Shown here: one piece after another, positions 25,974-37,200 of the stretch
Layout of the letters: every line of letters starts with the position of its first letter
How positions within the stretch are numbered: the stretch's first letter is position 1
Source of the DNA: a virus
Length of the DNA: 45,433 nucleotides
Virus record (IMG/VR): IMGVR_UViG_3300045885_000402
Location: 1-45,433 of that record
Strand: one strand, 5' to 3'
Notes under the pieces: model-generated
The model's database searches: none
Seen by the model: only the letters and a program-made list of their open reading frames with translations
Told to the model about the DNA's origin: nothing
Made by a program: the position numbers and the translations under genes

Positions 25974-28900
25974 ATGGCAAAAACGCAGGTCCTCGAGTTC
26001 ACGATCCATCTGCGGGATGCGGTCCTCGTGACCCAGCTGCAGGCGATGCTCGTCGAGCCATTCGTGCCGCCGCCGGGGCTCTATCCCATCATGCGGATGC
26101 CCTACGGCGGGGGCCTCGCGGTCCTGCGCGCGCCCGTGTTCGCGGCCACCGAGTTTGCGACCAAGGCCGGCAGCGCCACCCCGCTCCCGCTCGTCGAGGC
26201 GGGCGCGCCGATCCCGACCGGGGGCGCCGGCTACATCACCTGCCCCTGGTTCATCCCGACCTACAGCGGCTACCCGCGCGACCAGGTGCAGTTCACGCAG
26301 AAGGACGGGTGGTGGATTTTTGGGTCGACCACGAAGTTTCTGTGGGCCGGACGCATCGCGCTCGCGCCGGGCGCACCGGTCGGGCCCGGCCTGGGCACAC
26401 CGAGCGACGAGATTCCCGTCGCCAGTGGCGGGGGCTTCTCCGAACGCTTCTGGGTCCACGGCATGGAGCAGTGGTTCGCCGGGGAAGCGGGCGGCGTCGG
26501 CGGCTCCGGGTCGCCCGTCCTCAACCGGCGGTGTTTCGCGGCGTCGCGCACGGGCGATGGCACCGGGTCGCGCTACATCCAGAACAACGTGGCGACCAAG
26601 TACGACGCCTACGACCTCCTCGGGTCGCAGCCCGGCCTGAAGGACCTCTGGCAGCGGTTCTATGTCCGGCCGCTCCGCTACCCGTCGTCGACGGCACCGT
26701 TCTGGCTCGCGGACGCGCGGGGCGGGGGCGACCCGGCGTTCCTGTTGGGCTGCACGACGACGGGGCAGTTCGCCCTCTTCAGCAAGACCCAGGGCAGCGC
26801 CACGCCCGTCTTCCTGTCGGCCTTCGGCCAGATGACGCTCGACCGCTGGACGCGGGTCGATTGTTTCCTGCACGTCACGGGGGTCCGCACGCTCAGCGTC
26901 GAGGTGCGCCTGAACGGGGTGCTCGGCGGGTCGGGCAGTGTCGTCGCGGGCATTGCGACGACCGTGTCGGGGATGCACGAGCAGTTGCTCGGCTGCGGGG
27001 TCACCAACGTCGATACCGACCTGGAGATGGACTTCGACGACTGGATTGGGGCGCGCTGCCCGGTCACCCAGTCGGCCAACCTGCCGTTCTGGGACCCGGC
27101 GACGACGTATGCGGTGGGCGCGGTCGTGCGCTACAACAGTCTGACCTACATCGCGCTCGCGGCCTCGACGAACGTGCCGCCCGGCGGCGCCGCGAACGCG
27201 TCGTGGGCGCTCGTGGGCGACCCCGCGGACCTGACGCACGGGTCGCACGTCGTGCGCGTCGTGCCGGACGGGTTCGGCCCGAACCACAACCCGGCCTGGG
27301 TGGGCGATTTTCGCCTCCTGGCCCAGCGCACCCTGCTCTACGCGGGGCACACGGGCGAGGTCCTCACCACGTCGACGCCGAATGCGGTGCTGGAGGCGAC
27401 GCTGCCGCTGGCGAACGTGGTCGACATCATCCCGACCAGTCTCGGTATCGCCGCCTGGCGCGTGATGGTGTTCAGTCGCCGGGGGGACCCGGTCACGACC
27501 CTGAGCAAGCTGGGGTATCAGATTGGCAGCGCGGCCCCGGTGCTCGTCGACATCGCCGACCTGGCCTCGAACGGCCTCATGCAATACGCGGCTGTCACCG
27601 GCAGCGTCGGCAGCGGCGCGCTCCTCCCACGGGGGGAAACGCTGCGCCTGCGCTACGAGAAGGCGAACGAAACGACCGTCTGCGCGGTGTCGGCCCTCGT
27701 CGCGAGTGTCGAATGCATCGGCACCTTCGGGCCGGAGGATGCGCCGCCCGCGGTCGCGGCGTCGCTCACCTTCCCGCACCCCGCCCCGGTCCACCTGACG
27801 CAGCACCCGTGGGTGCCGTGGGCGCGGGACCTGCTGCCGCTCGGCCCGGTGCTCATCATCGGCGGGACCTACACCGGCACGGGCGCGGGGCAGGACCTGC
27901 TGTTCCCGTTGCCGCTCGCCTGGCTCACCGTGCGCGCGGTGGCGACCAGTCATAGCGTCTACCGGTGGTGGCCGTCGTCGCTCTTCGCGCATGTCGGCCT
28001 CAACCAAAAGTCGGACGACGGGTTCACGCTGCACATCGACCAGGACCCGGCGTTTGTCCCGACGGGGCCGCTCGCCGATCAGCAACTGCAGTTCCGCGTC
28101 CGCATCGGCGCCACGCGGATGAACACCGCGGGCGTCGTGTATCAGTACTGCGCGCTGCTCGACCCGGCGGGGCGCTTCGCGCGCGGGTTCGCGACGTCCG
28201 GCCGCCCGCTGGGCGCGCTGCCCTTGCCTGGCGTGCCGCGCACCTGGCCGCTCGACGACCCGACGTTCCTGCCCGAGGTGAGCTATCACTGGAGCGAGGG
28301 CGTGTTCCCCATCGGCGGCGACCCGACGCCGCGGTGCGGCTGGAAGACGCCGGGCCATGCCGCGGGCGATGTGACCGACCTCGACGGCGCCTTGATTGCC
28401 GGGGGGCTGACGTTTGGCACCGGGTCGCTGACGCTCGGCGCGGGCTGCACCCCCGACACCGCCGACGACCTGCCGTTCATGCTGTTCCGGCGGGCCGACG
28501 GCAATGTGGGCACGGCGGGGAAGGTGGTGTTCGCGGGGAGCTATGTCGGCGACGGCGCCGCCTCGCGCACGATCACCTTCGGCACCACCGGCAACCGGCC
28601 GCTCTATGCCCACGTCGGGGCGTTCACCAACGACACGCAGTTCCACCGCGACCCCAGTCATACCGGCGCCAACAGCACCCGGTTCGCGGGCGACACGACG
28701 ACGTTTACCGACGCCATCACGGGCGGCGCGCCGGACACGATTCTCGTCGGGTCGCGCCTCAACGCCAACGGGGTCACCTACGGGTTCTTCGGCCTCTATG
28801 GCGGGCCGATCGGCAACAGCAGTGGCTGGTCCCTCAACGGCACCTACGTGCCCGTGCCGGCGGATTCGAACAACCCGCCCGGCTGGGTGGAGCCGGACGT

Positions 28901-29648
28901 CATCCTGCCGCCAGACGACGGCGGCGGCGGCGGGGGCGAGGAACCCGGTGAGGACCTCGACCCCGGGGCGCCGACGACCGACCTGGGTGTGGCGTGCGAG
29001 GCTGCGTCGCGCCGGATCGTCAACATGGCGCTCACCGAGATCGGCATCACGAAGGCGATCGAGAACCTCGCGACCGAAGTCTCGCAGGAGGCGGTGACGG
29101 CGCGCCTGATCTACCGCACGCTTGTCGATACGGTCCTGCGCGACTTCCCGTGGAATTTCGCGACCGAGTACGCCACGCTCGCGCGGGTCGCCGGCTCGAT
29201 CGAGAGTCCCGTGAACGCGGACTGGACCTACAGCTACCGCTTGCCGCTCGACTGTCTGCGCGTGCGGCGTGTGTGTGACCCGAGCCAGGCGCGGCGCTAT
29301 ACGCCCAGCCCGATCCCCTTTGACCAGCGCAGTGTCGACCTCGGGCAGACCGACCTGCTGCTCTGCAGCGAGCCGGGCCTGACGCTGCCGCGCGACGCCG
29401 CGGTCATCATCGAATACACCCGGCGCATTGCGTGTCCGGCGCGGGTGACCGACGCGCAGTTCCGGCAGTGCCTCATCTTCCGTCTAGCGGCCGGCCTAGC
29501 GAAGGGCCTCGGGCGCGACGCGGCGGATGCTGACCGGTGCCTCCGCAATTACCAGGTCGCGCTGCCGAAGGCCAAGACGCAGCACGCCAATGACCAGGAG
29601 CCGCAGCTGCCGGTCGACGGCCTGCCCTCCTGGCTGACGGGACGCTGA
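25974..29648 (+). CDS. Adhesin-like protein fused to tail tubular protein A
   Basis: 1224 residues. Residues ~1004-1224 (IVNMALTEIGITKAIENL, EEAVTARLIYRTLVDTVLRDFPWNFATEYATL-type block) are a tail tubular protein A/gp11 domain, which forms the adaptor ring between portal and nozzle. Residues 1-980 are unlike any TTPA: beta-rich, with a CBM5/12-like segment near 372-418 (DPATTYAVGAVVRYNSLTYI, then W) and jelly-roll-like strands. A Gly/acidic hinge at ~981-1002 joins them. TTPA is normally about 200 residues, so this is a fusion of a large surface or carbohydrate-binding part to the adaptor. The N-terminal part may project as a receptor-binding collar. An internal ATG at 29026 could not make a complete TTPA. 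Confidence 0.8.
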   Translation: MAKTQVLEFTIHLRDAVLVTQLQAMLVEPFVPPPGLYPIMRMPYGGGLAVLRAPVFAATEFATKAGSATPLPLVEAGAPIPTGGAGYITCPWFIPTYSGYPRDQVQFTQKDGWWIFGSTTKFLWAGRIALAPGAPVGPGLGTPSDEIPVASGGGFSERFWVHGMEQWFAGEAGGVGGSGSPVLNRRCFAASRTGDGTGSRYIQNNVATKYDAYDLLGSQPGLKDLWQRFYVRPLRYPSSTAPFWLADARGGGDPAFLLGCTTTGQFALFSKTQGSATPVFLSAFGQMTLDRWTRVDCFLHVTGVRTLSVEVRLNGVLGGSGSVVAGIATTVSGMHEQLLGCGVTNVDTDLEMDFDDWIGARCPVTQSANLPFWDPATTYAVGAVVRYNSLTYIALAASTNVPPGGAANASWALVGDPADLTHGSHVVRVVPDGFGPNHNPAWVGDFRLLAQRTLLYAGHTGEVLTTSTPNAVLEATLPLANVVDIIPTSLGIAAWRVMVFSRRGDPVTTLSKLGYQIGSAAPVLVDIADLASNGLMQYAAVTGSVGSGALLPRGETLRLRYEKANETTVCAVSALVASVECIGTFGPEDAPPAVAASLTFPHPAPVHLTQHPWVPWARDLLPLGPVLIIGGTYTGTGAGQDLLFPLPLAWLTVRAVATSHSVYRWWPSSLFAHVGLNQKSDDGFTLHIDQDPAFVPTGPLADQQLQFRVRIGATRMNTAGVVYQYCALLDPAGRFARGFATSGRPLGALPLPGVPRTWPLDDPTFLPEVSYHWSEGVFPIGGDPTPRCGWKTPGHAAGDVTDLDGALIAGGLTFGTGSLTLGAGCTPDTADDLPFMLFRRADGNVGTAGKVVFAGSYVGDGAASRTITFGTTGNRPLYAHVGAFTNDTQFHRDPSHTGANSTRFAGDTTTFTDAITGGAPDTILVGSRLNANGVTYGFFGLYGGPIGNSSGWSLNGTYVPVPADSNNPPGWVEPDVILPPDDGGGGGGEEPGEDLDPGAPTTDLGVACEAASRRIVNMALTEIGITKAIENLATEVSQEAVTARLIYRTLVDTVLRDFPWNFATEYATLARVAGSIESPVNADWTYSYRLPLDCLRVRRVCDPSQARRYTPSPIPFDQRSVDLGQTDLLLCSEPGLTLPRDAAVIIEYTRRIACPARVTDAQFRQCLIFRLAAGLAKGLGRDAADADRCLRNYQVALPKAKTQHANDQEPQLPVDGLPSWLTGR

Positions 29649-31852
29649 TGGGCCAGCCCGTCATTCTGCGGTCGTTCGCCGGCGGCGAGCTCTCGCCGAG
29701 CCTCTGGGCCCGGGCGGACCTTGCGTGGTACCAGCAGGCGCTCCGCAGCTGTCGCAACTTTGTCGTCCGGCGCGGGGGCGGCGCCAGTAACCGCACGGGG
29801 TTCCAGTACGTCGCGACGGCGAAGGGGACTGAGGTGTATCTGTTCCCGTTCGTGTATGCGGCGGCCGACCAGAGTTTTGTCGTCGAGGCCGGCGCGAACT
29901 ACTTCCGGTTCTATCGTCGCGGCGCGCCGGTCACCGTCGATGGCGTGCCGTTCGATGGGCTCGCCGACTACGTGCCCGGCGACGCGGTCGTGTCGGTCGG
30001 GGTGACCTACTACTGCATCGCGCCCGTGAGCCATGTGCCGCCGCCGGACGTCCGCTACTGGCATGCGCTCACGGGCACCCCGCCCATCCTCGAGCTCCCG
30101 ACGCCCTACGGGGTCAGCGTCTTCCGGCCGCCCTCGCCGCTCTACTGGCACCAGGCCGAGCGGATCGTGACGCTGACACACCTGACCCATCCGCCGCGCG
30201 AGCTCGTCTACGAGAGCGCGACGCGCTGGAGTCTCCGCACGCTCCCGGTCGTGCCCACGATTCCCCCGCCGACGGGGCTCACGTTCATTCACGGGGTGAC
30301 GAAGCCCGGGAAGACGCTCCGGTGGGTCGTCACCGCCGTCGAGGCCGAAACGTATCAGGAGTCGGAAGCCTCGGCGATTCTCGTGGGCACGGGCGTCGAC
30401 ATGGCGAAGAACGAGCCGGGCTATCGGCACCAGCTGCTGTGGACCGCGGTGCCGGGCGCCATCGAATACAACGTCTACCGCGACGATGCCGAGAACACGA
30501 CGTTCGGCTACATCGGCACGGCCACGGGGCAGACCACGTTCTTTGACATCGGGCAGTTTGCCGACCTCGCGCTCACCCCGCCCGTGTCGCGGCCGCTCTT
30601 CGACGCGAGCCTCGACTTTCCCGCGGTCAACGCCGTGCATGACCAGCGGCGCATCTTCGCCGGCACGGCGCGCCAGCGTGACATCGTGTATGCCTCGCGG
30701 ATCGGGCAGCAGTCCAATTTCCTCTACCGCTCCCCGGGGCAGGACGATGACGCGCTCACCTGGCGCACCGTCTCGAAGGACCTGCAGGCCGTCGTGCATC
30801 TGGTCAGCCTGACGCGGCTCGTCATGCTCACCGACCGCGGCGAGTGGGTGATTCACGGCGACAGCGACGGCGTGCTGCTGCCGACGGCCATCAATCCGAA
30901 GCAGCACGGGTATGTCGGGGCCGGCTGGACGCCGCCGGTCGTCTACGGGGAACGCGTGCTCTTCGTGCAGGCGCGCGACACCATCCTCCGCGAGATGCGG
31001 TTCTCGACCGAGGCCGAGGGGCTGACGGGGCGCGACCTGACCGTCTATGCGGACCATCTGTTCCGCGGCCAGGCGCTCACCAGCATGGCCTTCGCGCACA
31101 TCCCCGACGCGGTCGTCTGGGTCGTCCGGGCCGACGGCCTGCTGCTTGGCCTGACCTACATCCCCGACGAGGACGTGCTGGCGTGGCACCGGCACGACAC
31201 GCGGCATGGGGTCTTCAAGCAGGTGTGCGTCATTCCCGAGGACCTGGAAGACGCGGTGTATGTCGTCGTCGAGCGGACACTGCCGGCGGGCGTCGTCCGC
31301 TACATCGAGCGCCTCGCGACCCGCGAGCCGCCCCCAGCGAGCGGCGCGCCGTGCTACCTCGATGCGAGCAAGACCTACACGGGCGCCCCGCGCGTGGCGC
31401 TCGACGGGCTCCAGCACCTGGCGGGCGTGGCCGTGCGCGTGTTCGCGGACGGCGTCGCGCTGCCGGACCCGTTCGTGGTCTCGAGCACCGGCACGGTCCT
31501 GCTCCCCGTGGGCGCCTCCGACATTCATGCGGGCCTGCCCATCACCGCCGAGATCGAGTCGCTCGACCTCGATGTCCCGCGCTCGGGCGTGCGCGACCGG
31601 CGCAAGAAGGTCACCGCGCTCGCGCTGCTGCTCGAGGCGAGCTACCGCGGCTTTTATTGCGGGCCGGACCCCCAGCACTTGCACCGGGTCACGGCGGCTG
31701 AGTGGGAAGTGAACGACGAGCCGTTCACCGGGCGCGTCGAGCTCGCGCCGACGACCTACTTCAATGACTACGGCCGCGTGTTCCTGCGGCACACGGAGCC
31801 GACCCCGCTCACACTCATCGGCTGGATGCCCCACGTCGACATCGGAGGGTAA
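29648..31852 (+). CDS. Tail nozzle-like protein with CBM and FN3 inserts
   Basis: 734 residues, TGATG overlap with the TTPA fusion. SFAGGELSPSLWARADLAWYQQALRSCRNFVVRRGGGASNRTG is the characteristic N-terminus of BPP-1-type tail tube proteins, equivalent in place to T7 gp12. A CBM5/12-like insert lies near residues 105-145 (YVPGDAVVSVGVTYYCIAP, then YWHAL). A fibronectin-III-like domain lies near 205-310 (LTFIHGVTKPGKTLRWVVTA, IEYNVYRDD). The C-terminal half returns to the tube fold. It likely forms the hexameric nozzle. Confidence 0.85.
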   Translation: MGQPVILRSFAGGELSPSLWARADLAWYQQALRSCRNFVVRRGGGASNRTGFQYVATAKGTEVYLFPFVYAAADQSFVVEAGANYFRFYRRGAPVTVDGVPFDGLADYVPGDAVVSVGVTYYCIAPVSHVPPPDVRYWHALTGTPPILELPTPYGVSVFRPPSPLYWHQAERIVTLTHLTHPPRELVYESATRWSLRTLPVVPTIPPPTGLTFIHGVTKPGKTLRWVVTAVEAETYQESEASAILVGTGVDMAKNEPGYRHQLLWTAVPGAIEYNVYRDDAENTTFGYIGTATGQTTFFDIGQFADLALTPPVSRPLFDASLDFPAVNAVHDQRRIFAGTARQRDIVYASRIGQQSNFLYRSPGQDDDALTWRTVSKDLQAVVHLVSLTRLVMLTDRGEWVIHGDSDGVLLPTAINPKQHGYVGAGWTPPVVYGERVLFVQARDTILREMRFSTEAEGLTGRDLTVYADHLFRGQALTSMAFAHIPDAVVWVVRADGLLLGLTYIPDEDVLAWHRHDTRHGVFKQVCVIPEDLEDAVYVVVERTLPAGVVRYIERLATREPPPASGAPCYLDASKTYTGAPRVALDGLQHLAGVAVRVFADGVALPDPFVVSSTGTVLLPVGASDIHAGLPITAEIESLDLDVPRSGVRDRRKKVTALALLLEASYRGFYCGPDPQHLHRVTAAEWEVNDEPFTGRVELAPTTYFNDYGRVFLRHTEPTPLTLIGWMPHVDIGG

Positions 31853-31857
31853 CGACC

Positions 31858-32352
31858 ATGTTCTTCTTGCTGCCGTTGGCGATTGGCTTGATGGCGGGCG
31901 GCACCGCCCTCTCCGTGCGCGGGCAGCTGAAGGCCGGCGCGGAGCAATCACGGCTCGGCCTGGTGAACGCGTCGCTCGCCGACCTGCAGGCGCAGGACGC
32001 GACCCTGCACGGGGAACAGGAGGCGAGTGCCCTCCGGCGCCAGGCGCTGTCCCTGATCGGGTCGCAGCGCGCCGGCTACGCCGGCCAAGGCGTCGACGTC
32101 TCGCTCGGGACACCCCAGCAGGTGCGCGAGGACGTGCGGAAGCTCTCGCAGAGTGACATCGCGCGCATTCGCCAGAACGCCGAGCGCGAGGCGCTGGGCT
32201 ACCGCACCGAGGGCGCGAACTACCGCCGTGGCGCGTCCTATGCCCGCTCCGCGGCGCGCTGGGGCGCGGCCAGCACGATCCTCGGCGGCGCGGCCGAGAG
32301 CACGCTCCTGCTCACCCGCTACGGGTGGGATACGAAACAGAAACCGAGCTGA
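31858..32352 (+). CDS. Internal virion protein, gp14-like
   Basis: 164 residues. A hydrophobic N-terminal helix (FFLLPLAIGLMAGGTALS) and a helical EQEASALRRQALSLIGSQRAGYAGQGVDV block with IRQNAEREALGYRTEG match T7 gp14-type ejection proteins. These leave the capsid and insert into the host envelope to open a path for DNA. GGAGGG at 31845-31850 supports the start. Confidence 0.8.
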   Translation: MFFLLPLAIGLMAGGTALSVRGQLKAGAEQSRLGLVNASLADLQAQDATLHGEQEASALRRQALSLIGSQRAGYAGQGVDVSLGTPQQVREDVRKLSQSDIARIRQNAEREALGYRTEGANYRRGASYARSAARWGAASTILGGAAESTLLLTRYGWDTKQKPS

Positions 32353-32357
32353 AACCG

Positions 32358-34238
32358 ATGCGCGTTGACCGCTACACGCCCGACCAGGTCCGCACGCGGC
32401 CGCTCGCCGACACCAAGCTCGGCCCGATGCCGACGGCCGAGACGTTCGGCGCCGGGCTCGGGCAGACCCTCGGCCAGGCGGGCGGGGCCGTCGCGCAGGA
32501 GGCGCTGCGGCAGCGCGCCGAGCAGCAGGCGCGCATGGACGACCTGGCGGTCACGACCGCCGAGCGGCAGTTCAACCAGCTCGAGTCCGTCTATCTCCAC
32601 TCGCCCGACAAGGGCATCCTCCACATGGTCGGGAAGACGCCCTACGAGCGGCGCGACACCGCGTTCGAGGAGTGGGACCAGCAGGCTGGCGAGATCGTCA
32701 AGGCCGCCACGACCGAACGCCAGCAGGCGGCGCTCACGCGCATGCAGTACCAGCGGCGCGCGTCCTTCGTCGACCGCGTCAACAACCACGCCTCGCAGCA
32801 GTTCCAGACCTACGAGGCGAAGGAATACGACGCCGCGCGCCTGTCGACCGTCAACACCGCGGTGGCCGCCGCCGACGGCACGCCGGACGGGTTCCGCGCC
32901 ATCAGCGAACAGTTGCAGCGCCAGGGCGAGATCGTGCTCCAGATGAGTGCGCGCCTCGGGTACGGGCCCGAGCAGCAGGCGAAGCTCCTGCAGGACACCC
33001 GCGCGCTGACGCATGTCGGGGTGATCGAGCAGCTCATCTCGAAAGAACAGGACGTCCAGGCCGAGGCCTACTTCCAGAACGTCGTCGCGCGCAAAGAACT
33101 GACCGAGGGGCAGGAAGCCAGTCTCCGCACGAAGCTCGAGGTGAGTAGCCGGGAGTCGAAAGCCTTTGCCACCGCGAACGCGCTCTATGAGCAGCATGCC
33201 CCGGCCCCCGGCGACGACGTCACCCCGTTTCCGTTAGACGTCGCCGAACGTGAGGCGCGGGCCCTTGCCGGGAACGATCCCAAGTTGTACCAGCTGACGG
33301 TGAACTACCTCCGCGATCGGAACGCCGGCGTCGAAGCAGCGCGGGCGGACCGGAAGAGTGCCAGGGCCACGACCGTCTGGGCCGCGATTGACCGCGGGGC
33401 GTCGGAGGCGGCGGTGCGCCAGCTGCCGGAATACCGGACGAATCCTGGCGAAATGCATTGGGTGTCGGAACACTTCCAGCAGCAGCGCGACCGCGCATTG
33501 AATCGGGCCCTCGCGGCCGATTCCCGCGCCAGGGCGGCCGCGGACCGGGCGGAGCGGGAGGCGGAGAAGAAGAGCTGGAGTGCCTACTACACGTTGTTGG
33601 TCGATCCGACGACGTTTGCGAAGCTGCCCGAGGGCGACGTGGCGAAACTGCTCCCGACCCTCGGACCCGAGGTCACCGCGAAACTCGTCAGCCAGCACCG
33701 GCAACTGCAGAACGCCACCGCCCTGAGCACTGCCACGATCGATGCCGACCAGTTCAAAACGATCGCGTTCAACAACGGCGTGCCCTGGATCTATGACAAA
33801 GACCTCTCCACGGAGCAAAAGGCCAACGTCGGCCGGTTGCAGCACATGGTCCAGGAGGAGATCGCCCGGCAGGAGAGCGGCGGCAAGAAGCTGAGCTATG
33901 AGCAAAAGGGGGCCGCGATGAAGCAGGTCCTCGACCAGAAGGTGACCCTCACCCCCGGCGGGTGGACGGGCTTCTGGTATGGCCCGACGGAGGTGAGCGT
34001 TGCGCTCGTCGCGAACCCCGAGGACCAGCAACGCGCCCGCGTCCCGCTCAAGCACATCCCCACCGACTACCTCCCGAGCGTGCTCAACACCTTACGCGCC
34101 GTGCGCCCGTGGCTCGCGAAGCAAGACGATGACTACCTGACCACGCACTTTCGAGATGTGCTCGAATCGGCGGCGGCCGCCTGGCTGCTGGGGCTGGGGG
34201 ATGAGGAGGTTCTGAAGCGGCTCAAGGGGACGCCGTAG
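32358..34238 (+). CDS. Internal virion protein, gp15-like
   Basis: 626 residues, almost entirely helical and coiled-coil, rich in Gln/Arg/Glu/Ala (EALRQRAEQQARMDDLAVT, TTERQQAALTRMQYQRR). The position between the gp14-like and the giant protein, as in T7 and BPP-1 (14-15-16), gives the assignment. It would form a helical tube crossing the periplasm during ejection. ATG 32358 preferred over the longer frame. Confidence 0.75.
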   Translation: MRVDRYTPDQVRTRPLADTKLGPMPTAETFGAGLGQTLGQAGGAVAQEALRQRAEQQARMDDLAVTTAERQFNQLESVYLHSPDKGILHMVGKTPYERRDTAFEEWDQQAGEIVKAATTERQQAALTRMQYQRRASFVDRVNNHASQQFQTYEAKEYDAARLSTVNTAVAAADGTPDGFRAISEQLQRQGEIVLQMSARLGYGPEQQAKLLQDTRALTHVGVIEQLISKEQDVQAEAYFQNVVARKELTEGQEASLRTKLEVSSRESKAFATANALYEQHAPAPGDDVTPFPLDVAEREARALAGNDPKLYQLTVNYLRDRNAGVEAARADRKSARATTVWAAIDRGASEAAVRQLPEYRTNPGEMHWVSEHFQQQRDRALNRALAADSRARAAADRAEREAEKKSWSAYYTLLVDPTTFAKLPEGDVAKLLPTLGPEVTAKLVSQHRQLQNATALSTATIDADQFKTIAFNNGVPWIYDKDLSTEQKANVGRLQHMVQEEIARQESGGKKLSYEQKGAAMKQVLDQKVTLTPGGWTGFWYGPTEVSVALVANPEDQQRARVPLKHIPTDYLPSVLNTLRAVRPWLAKQDDDYLTTHFRDVLESAAAAWLLGLGDEEVLKRLKGTP

Positions 34239-34240
34239 CG

Positions 34241-37200
34241 GTGGCCCAGCAGTCGTCCATCTTTGCGCCCCTGGTCGACCCGGTCGCGCCCGAGCCGGTC
34301 ACGCCCTCGCCCCTCGAGCCCGGCGGGCCGAGGCTGAAGCCCCCGCCCTCCTCGATTTTTTCCAGGCCGAGCGACGACACCGAGCTCGCGCGCACCGTGG
34401 GCGCGGCGCAGACCGCGAGCCCCGACACGGCCGCCCGGATCCTCGCCGTGCAACGCAAGACCGGCTTCCCGGGTCCGGTCATCGAGCGGAACCTGGACGC
34501 GCTCGAACGGCAGGTCGCCGCGAAGGACTTCGATGCGGCACGGGTCCGCCGGGAGAGCCCGCACCTGGCGGCCTGGCTGCAGGAGGACGCGCAGCAGGCG
34601 GCCATCGCCAATGACGACCTCGCGAACATGGGCCTGCTCGAGTGGCTGGTCACGGCGCCGCAGCGGGCGCTGAAGCGGGGCGTCGCGCAGGTGGAGTTCG
34701 GGCAGCTGCGGGCGCAGAGTCTGTTCCGCCCGCTCACGGACGCGGAGCACCGGCGGCTCGCGGGCCTGAAGGCCGAGATGGGGGCGGGGGGTGGGCTCGG
34801 GGCGCAGGACTCGTGGTTCCGGGGCGCGGTGGCTGGCGCGGCGGAGCAACTGCCGATCCTCTGGGGGGCGCTGGCGCTCGGCGCCGAGCGTGCCGCGGTG
34901 GCCGGCCCCGCCGCGGGCGCGGTGACCGCGCTGGTCGCGTCGCCGGCGTCGCCCATCACGGTCCCGCTCATGACGGCCGCCGGCCTCACCGCCGGCTTTC
35001 TCGAGGGCGGCGCGGAGTTTGGCTTCCAGCTGGAGGCCGGCCTGGCCTACGACGAGTATCTGGACGTCAAGGACGAGCTCGGGCGCACGATTGACCCGGA
35101 TGTCGCCAAGGCGGCCGCGCTGGCGACGGGCCTCGTCAACGCGGGCCTCGAGGTCGTCGGCCTCGAGCGCCTCGCCGCGCAGTTCCCGGGCGTGCGGCAA
35201 CTGAAAGGCGCCCTGTCCCGCACGGCGGTGAAGGAGGCCCTGCGGTCGCCGACCGTGCGGGCGGCCCTCGGGCAGGCCGTGAAGGCCTACGGGGGCACGC
35301 TGGCGGCCGAGACGAGCGTCGAAATGGCCCAGCGCGCGGTGACGATTCTCAGTGGCGAGATTGCCAAGGGCGTCAGCGGGGTGGAGCGACGCCCCGCCGG
35401 GGACATCGGGGCGGACGTCCTGCGGGAAGGCGTGCAGGCGGCGCAGGCGTTCTCGCTCCTGTCGGTGCCGGGCCCGGCCCTGAGCCTGCGCGCGGACGTG
35501 CGGGCGGCGCGCCAGGCCGAGCTCTCCCAGACGTTCTTCACCGCGCTCGGGGACGGCGTCACCCAATCGAAAACGGCGACGCGCCTGCCGGCGGCGCTGC
35601 AGGACTTCCTCGGGAAGGCCACCAAGGACGGCCCCCTCACGGACGTCTACGCCCCGATCGACACCTGGACGACCTACTGGCAATCGAAAAACCTCGACCC
35701 GGCGGAGATGGCCACGGAGCTCACCGGCGATCCGGAGGCCTACGTGCGCGCGCAGCAGCAGGGCACAGACCTCGTGATTCCGACCGCCGCGTATGCCACG
35801 AAACTCGCCGGGACGCCGCACAACGCCTTCTTCGCGCAGGAGCTCCGCCTCGCCCCGCACCTCCCCAACGGCCGGGAGAAAAAGGCGATCGAGGCGCGGC
35901 TCCAGGCGGCCGCCGCCGACGCCGCGCCGACGCCAGGCGAGGCCTCGCCGGCCCGTCAGGCGCTGTTGTCGGAGCTCGAGGCGCGGGGGCTCGCGCCGGA
36001 CGAAGCGGCGCGCGTGGCGGACCTCCACGCGGCGGTGATCGGCACCCTCGGCGAGCGCGCCGGCCAGACCGAGGCGGCCCTCGTCGCGGACTACCCGATC
36101 GCCGTCACACGGCCCGGCTACGAGGGGCTCGAGACCGGTCAGCCGGTCCCCGGCATTCCCGCCAGCACCGCCCCGGCGACCGAGACCCCGGAGCAACGGG
36201 GCGCGCGGCGCGCCGGCCACTATGCCGCACTGACCAGGTTTCTCGTCCGCGACGCGGTTCGGCAGGACCCGGCGGTCGATGTGGCGGCCCTCGAGGACCA
36301 GATCGCGTTCCGGCTCGCCATGCACGAGGCCGGTGTCGAGGCGATGACCGAGAGCGGCGAGGACCCCGGGAACCTGTTGCGCGCCATTGCGGAGGCCGGC
36401 GGCATCTCGACCAGCGCAGTCGAGGGGGAGTTCCGCGAGTGGGCGGAGGAGGGGTTTGACGCACGCCGGCGCGGCACGGTGCTGACGCGGGGCGGTGCAC
36501 GCACCCAGACGTTCGGCCCGCGCACGTGGCAGGGGGTGCCGGGTGTCTTCACCACCGAGGGCGTGACGCCGGAGCTCATGGCGGAGCGGCTCCGTGAGGA
36601 CCCCCGGTTCGCACACATCCTCCAGCCCAACGACCTCGCCGACGTGATCAGGGAGGCCCTCGCCCCTGACGCCGTCCAGGCGGACGTGCGCCGGCTCCCG
36701 GGCACGGCGGACCTGCCGGCGCTCGGGATCCGTCCGGGCGAACGCTGGTGGGACCAGGCCGGCCCCTCGCGCGAGGAGGCGGGTGCTGGCGAGGGGGAGC
36801 TCGGGGATGCGGTCGACACCGGCGAGGGCGACACGTCGTTCGAGTACGAACAGGGCCCCGTCGCCGAGGCCGCGACCACGGCGGCAGCGGTGCAGGACCG
36901 ACTCACCGAGGAGTTCCCCGGCGTCGAGGTGCAGCTCGTTGACCGGAGCAACAGCTACTCCGGCACGGTCTGGTATCTCGACACCATCCGCCTGCCCCCG
37001 GCGCAGCAGCGACGCGGGACCGGGACGCAGGTGATGCAGCGGCTCACGGAGATGGCGGACGCGCAGGGCGCCACGCTCGCCCTGACGCCCGACAGCAGCT
37101 TTGGGGCGAGTGTGCCGCGGCTGAAGCGGTTCTACGCCCGCTTCGGCTTCATCCCGAACCGCGGCCGTCGCGCCGACAACGCGATTACCGGCGCGATGCT

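Noticed and set aside
25959-28661. 900-aa leftward ORF opposite the tail fusion gene (similar long frames at 29549-32113 and 34133-36616)
   Set aside because: High-GC codon bias of the + strand genes leaves the opposite strand open; the translations are Arg/His/Asp-rich without domain features.
29026-29648. Separate tail tubular A gene starting at internal ATG 29026
   Set aside because: It would lose the conserved first helix of the domain and has no ribosome site; the upstream frame is continuous.
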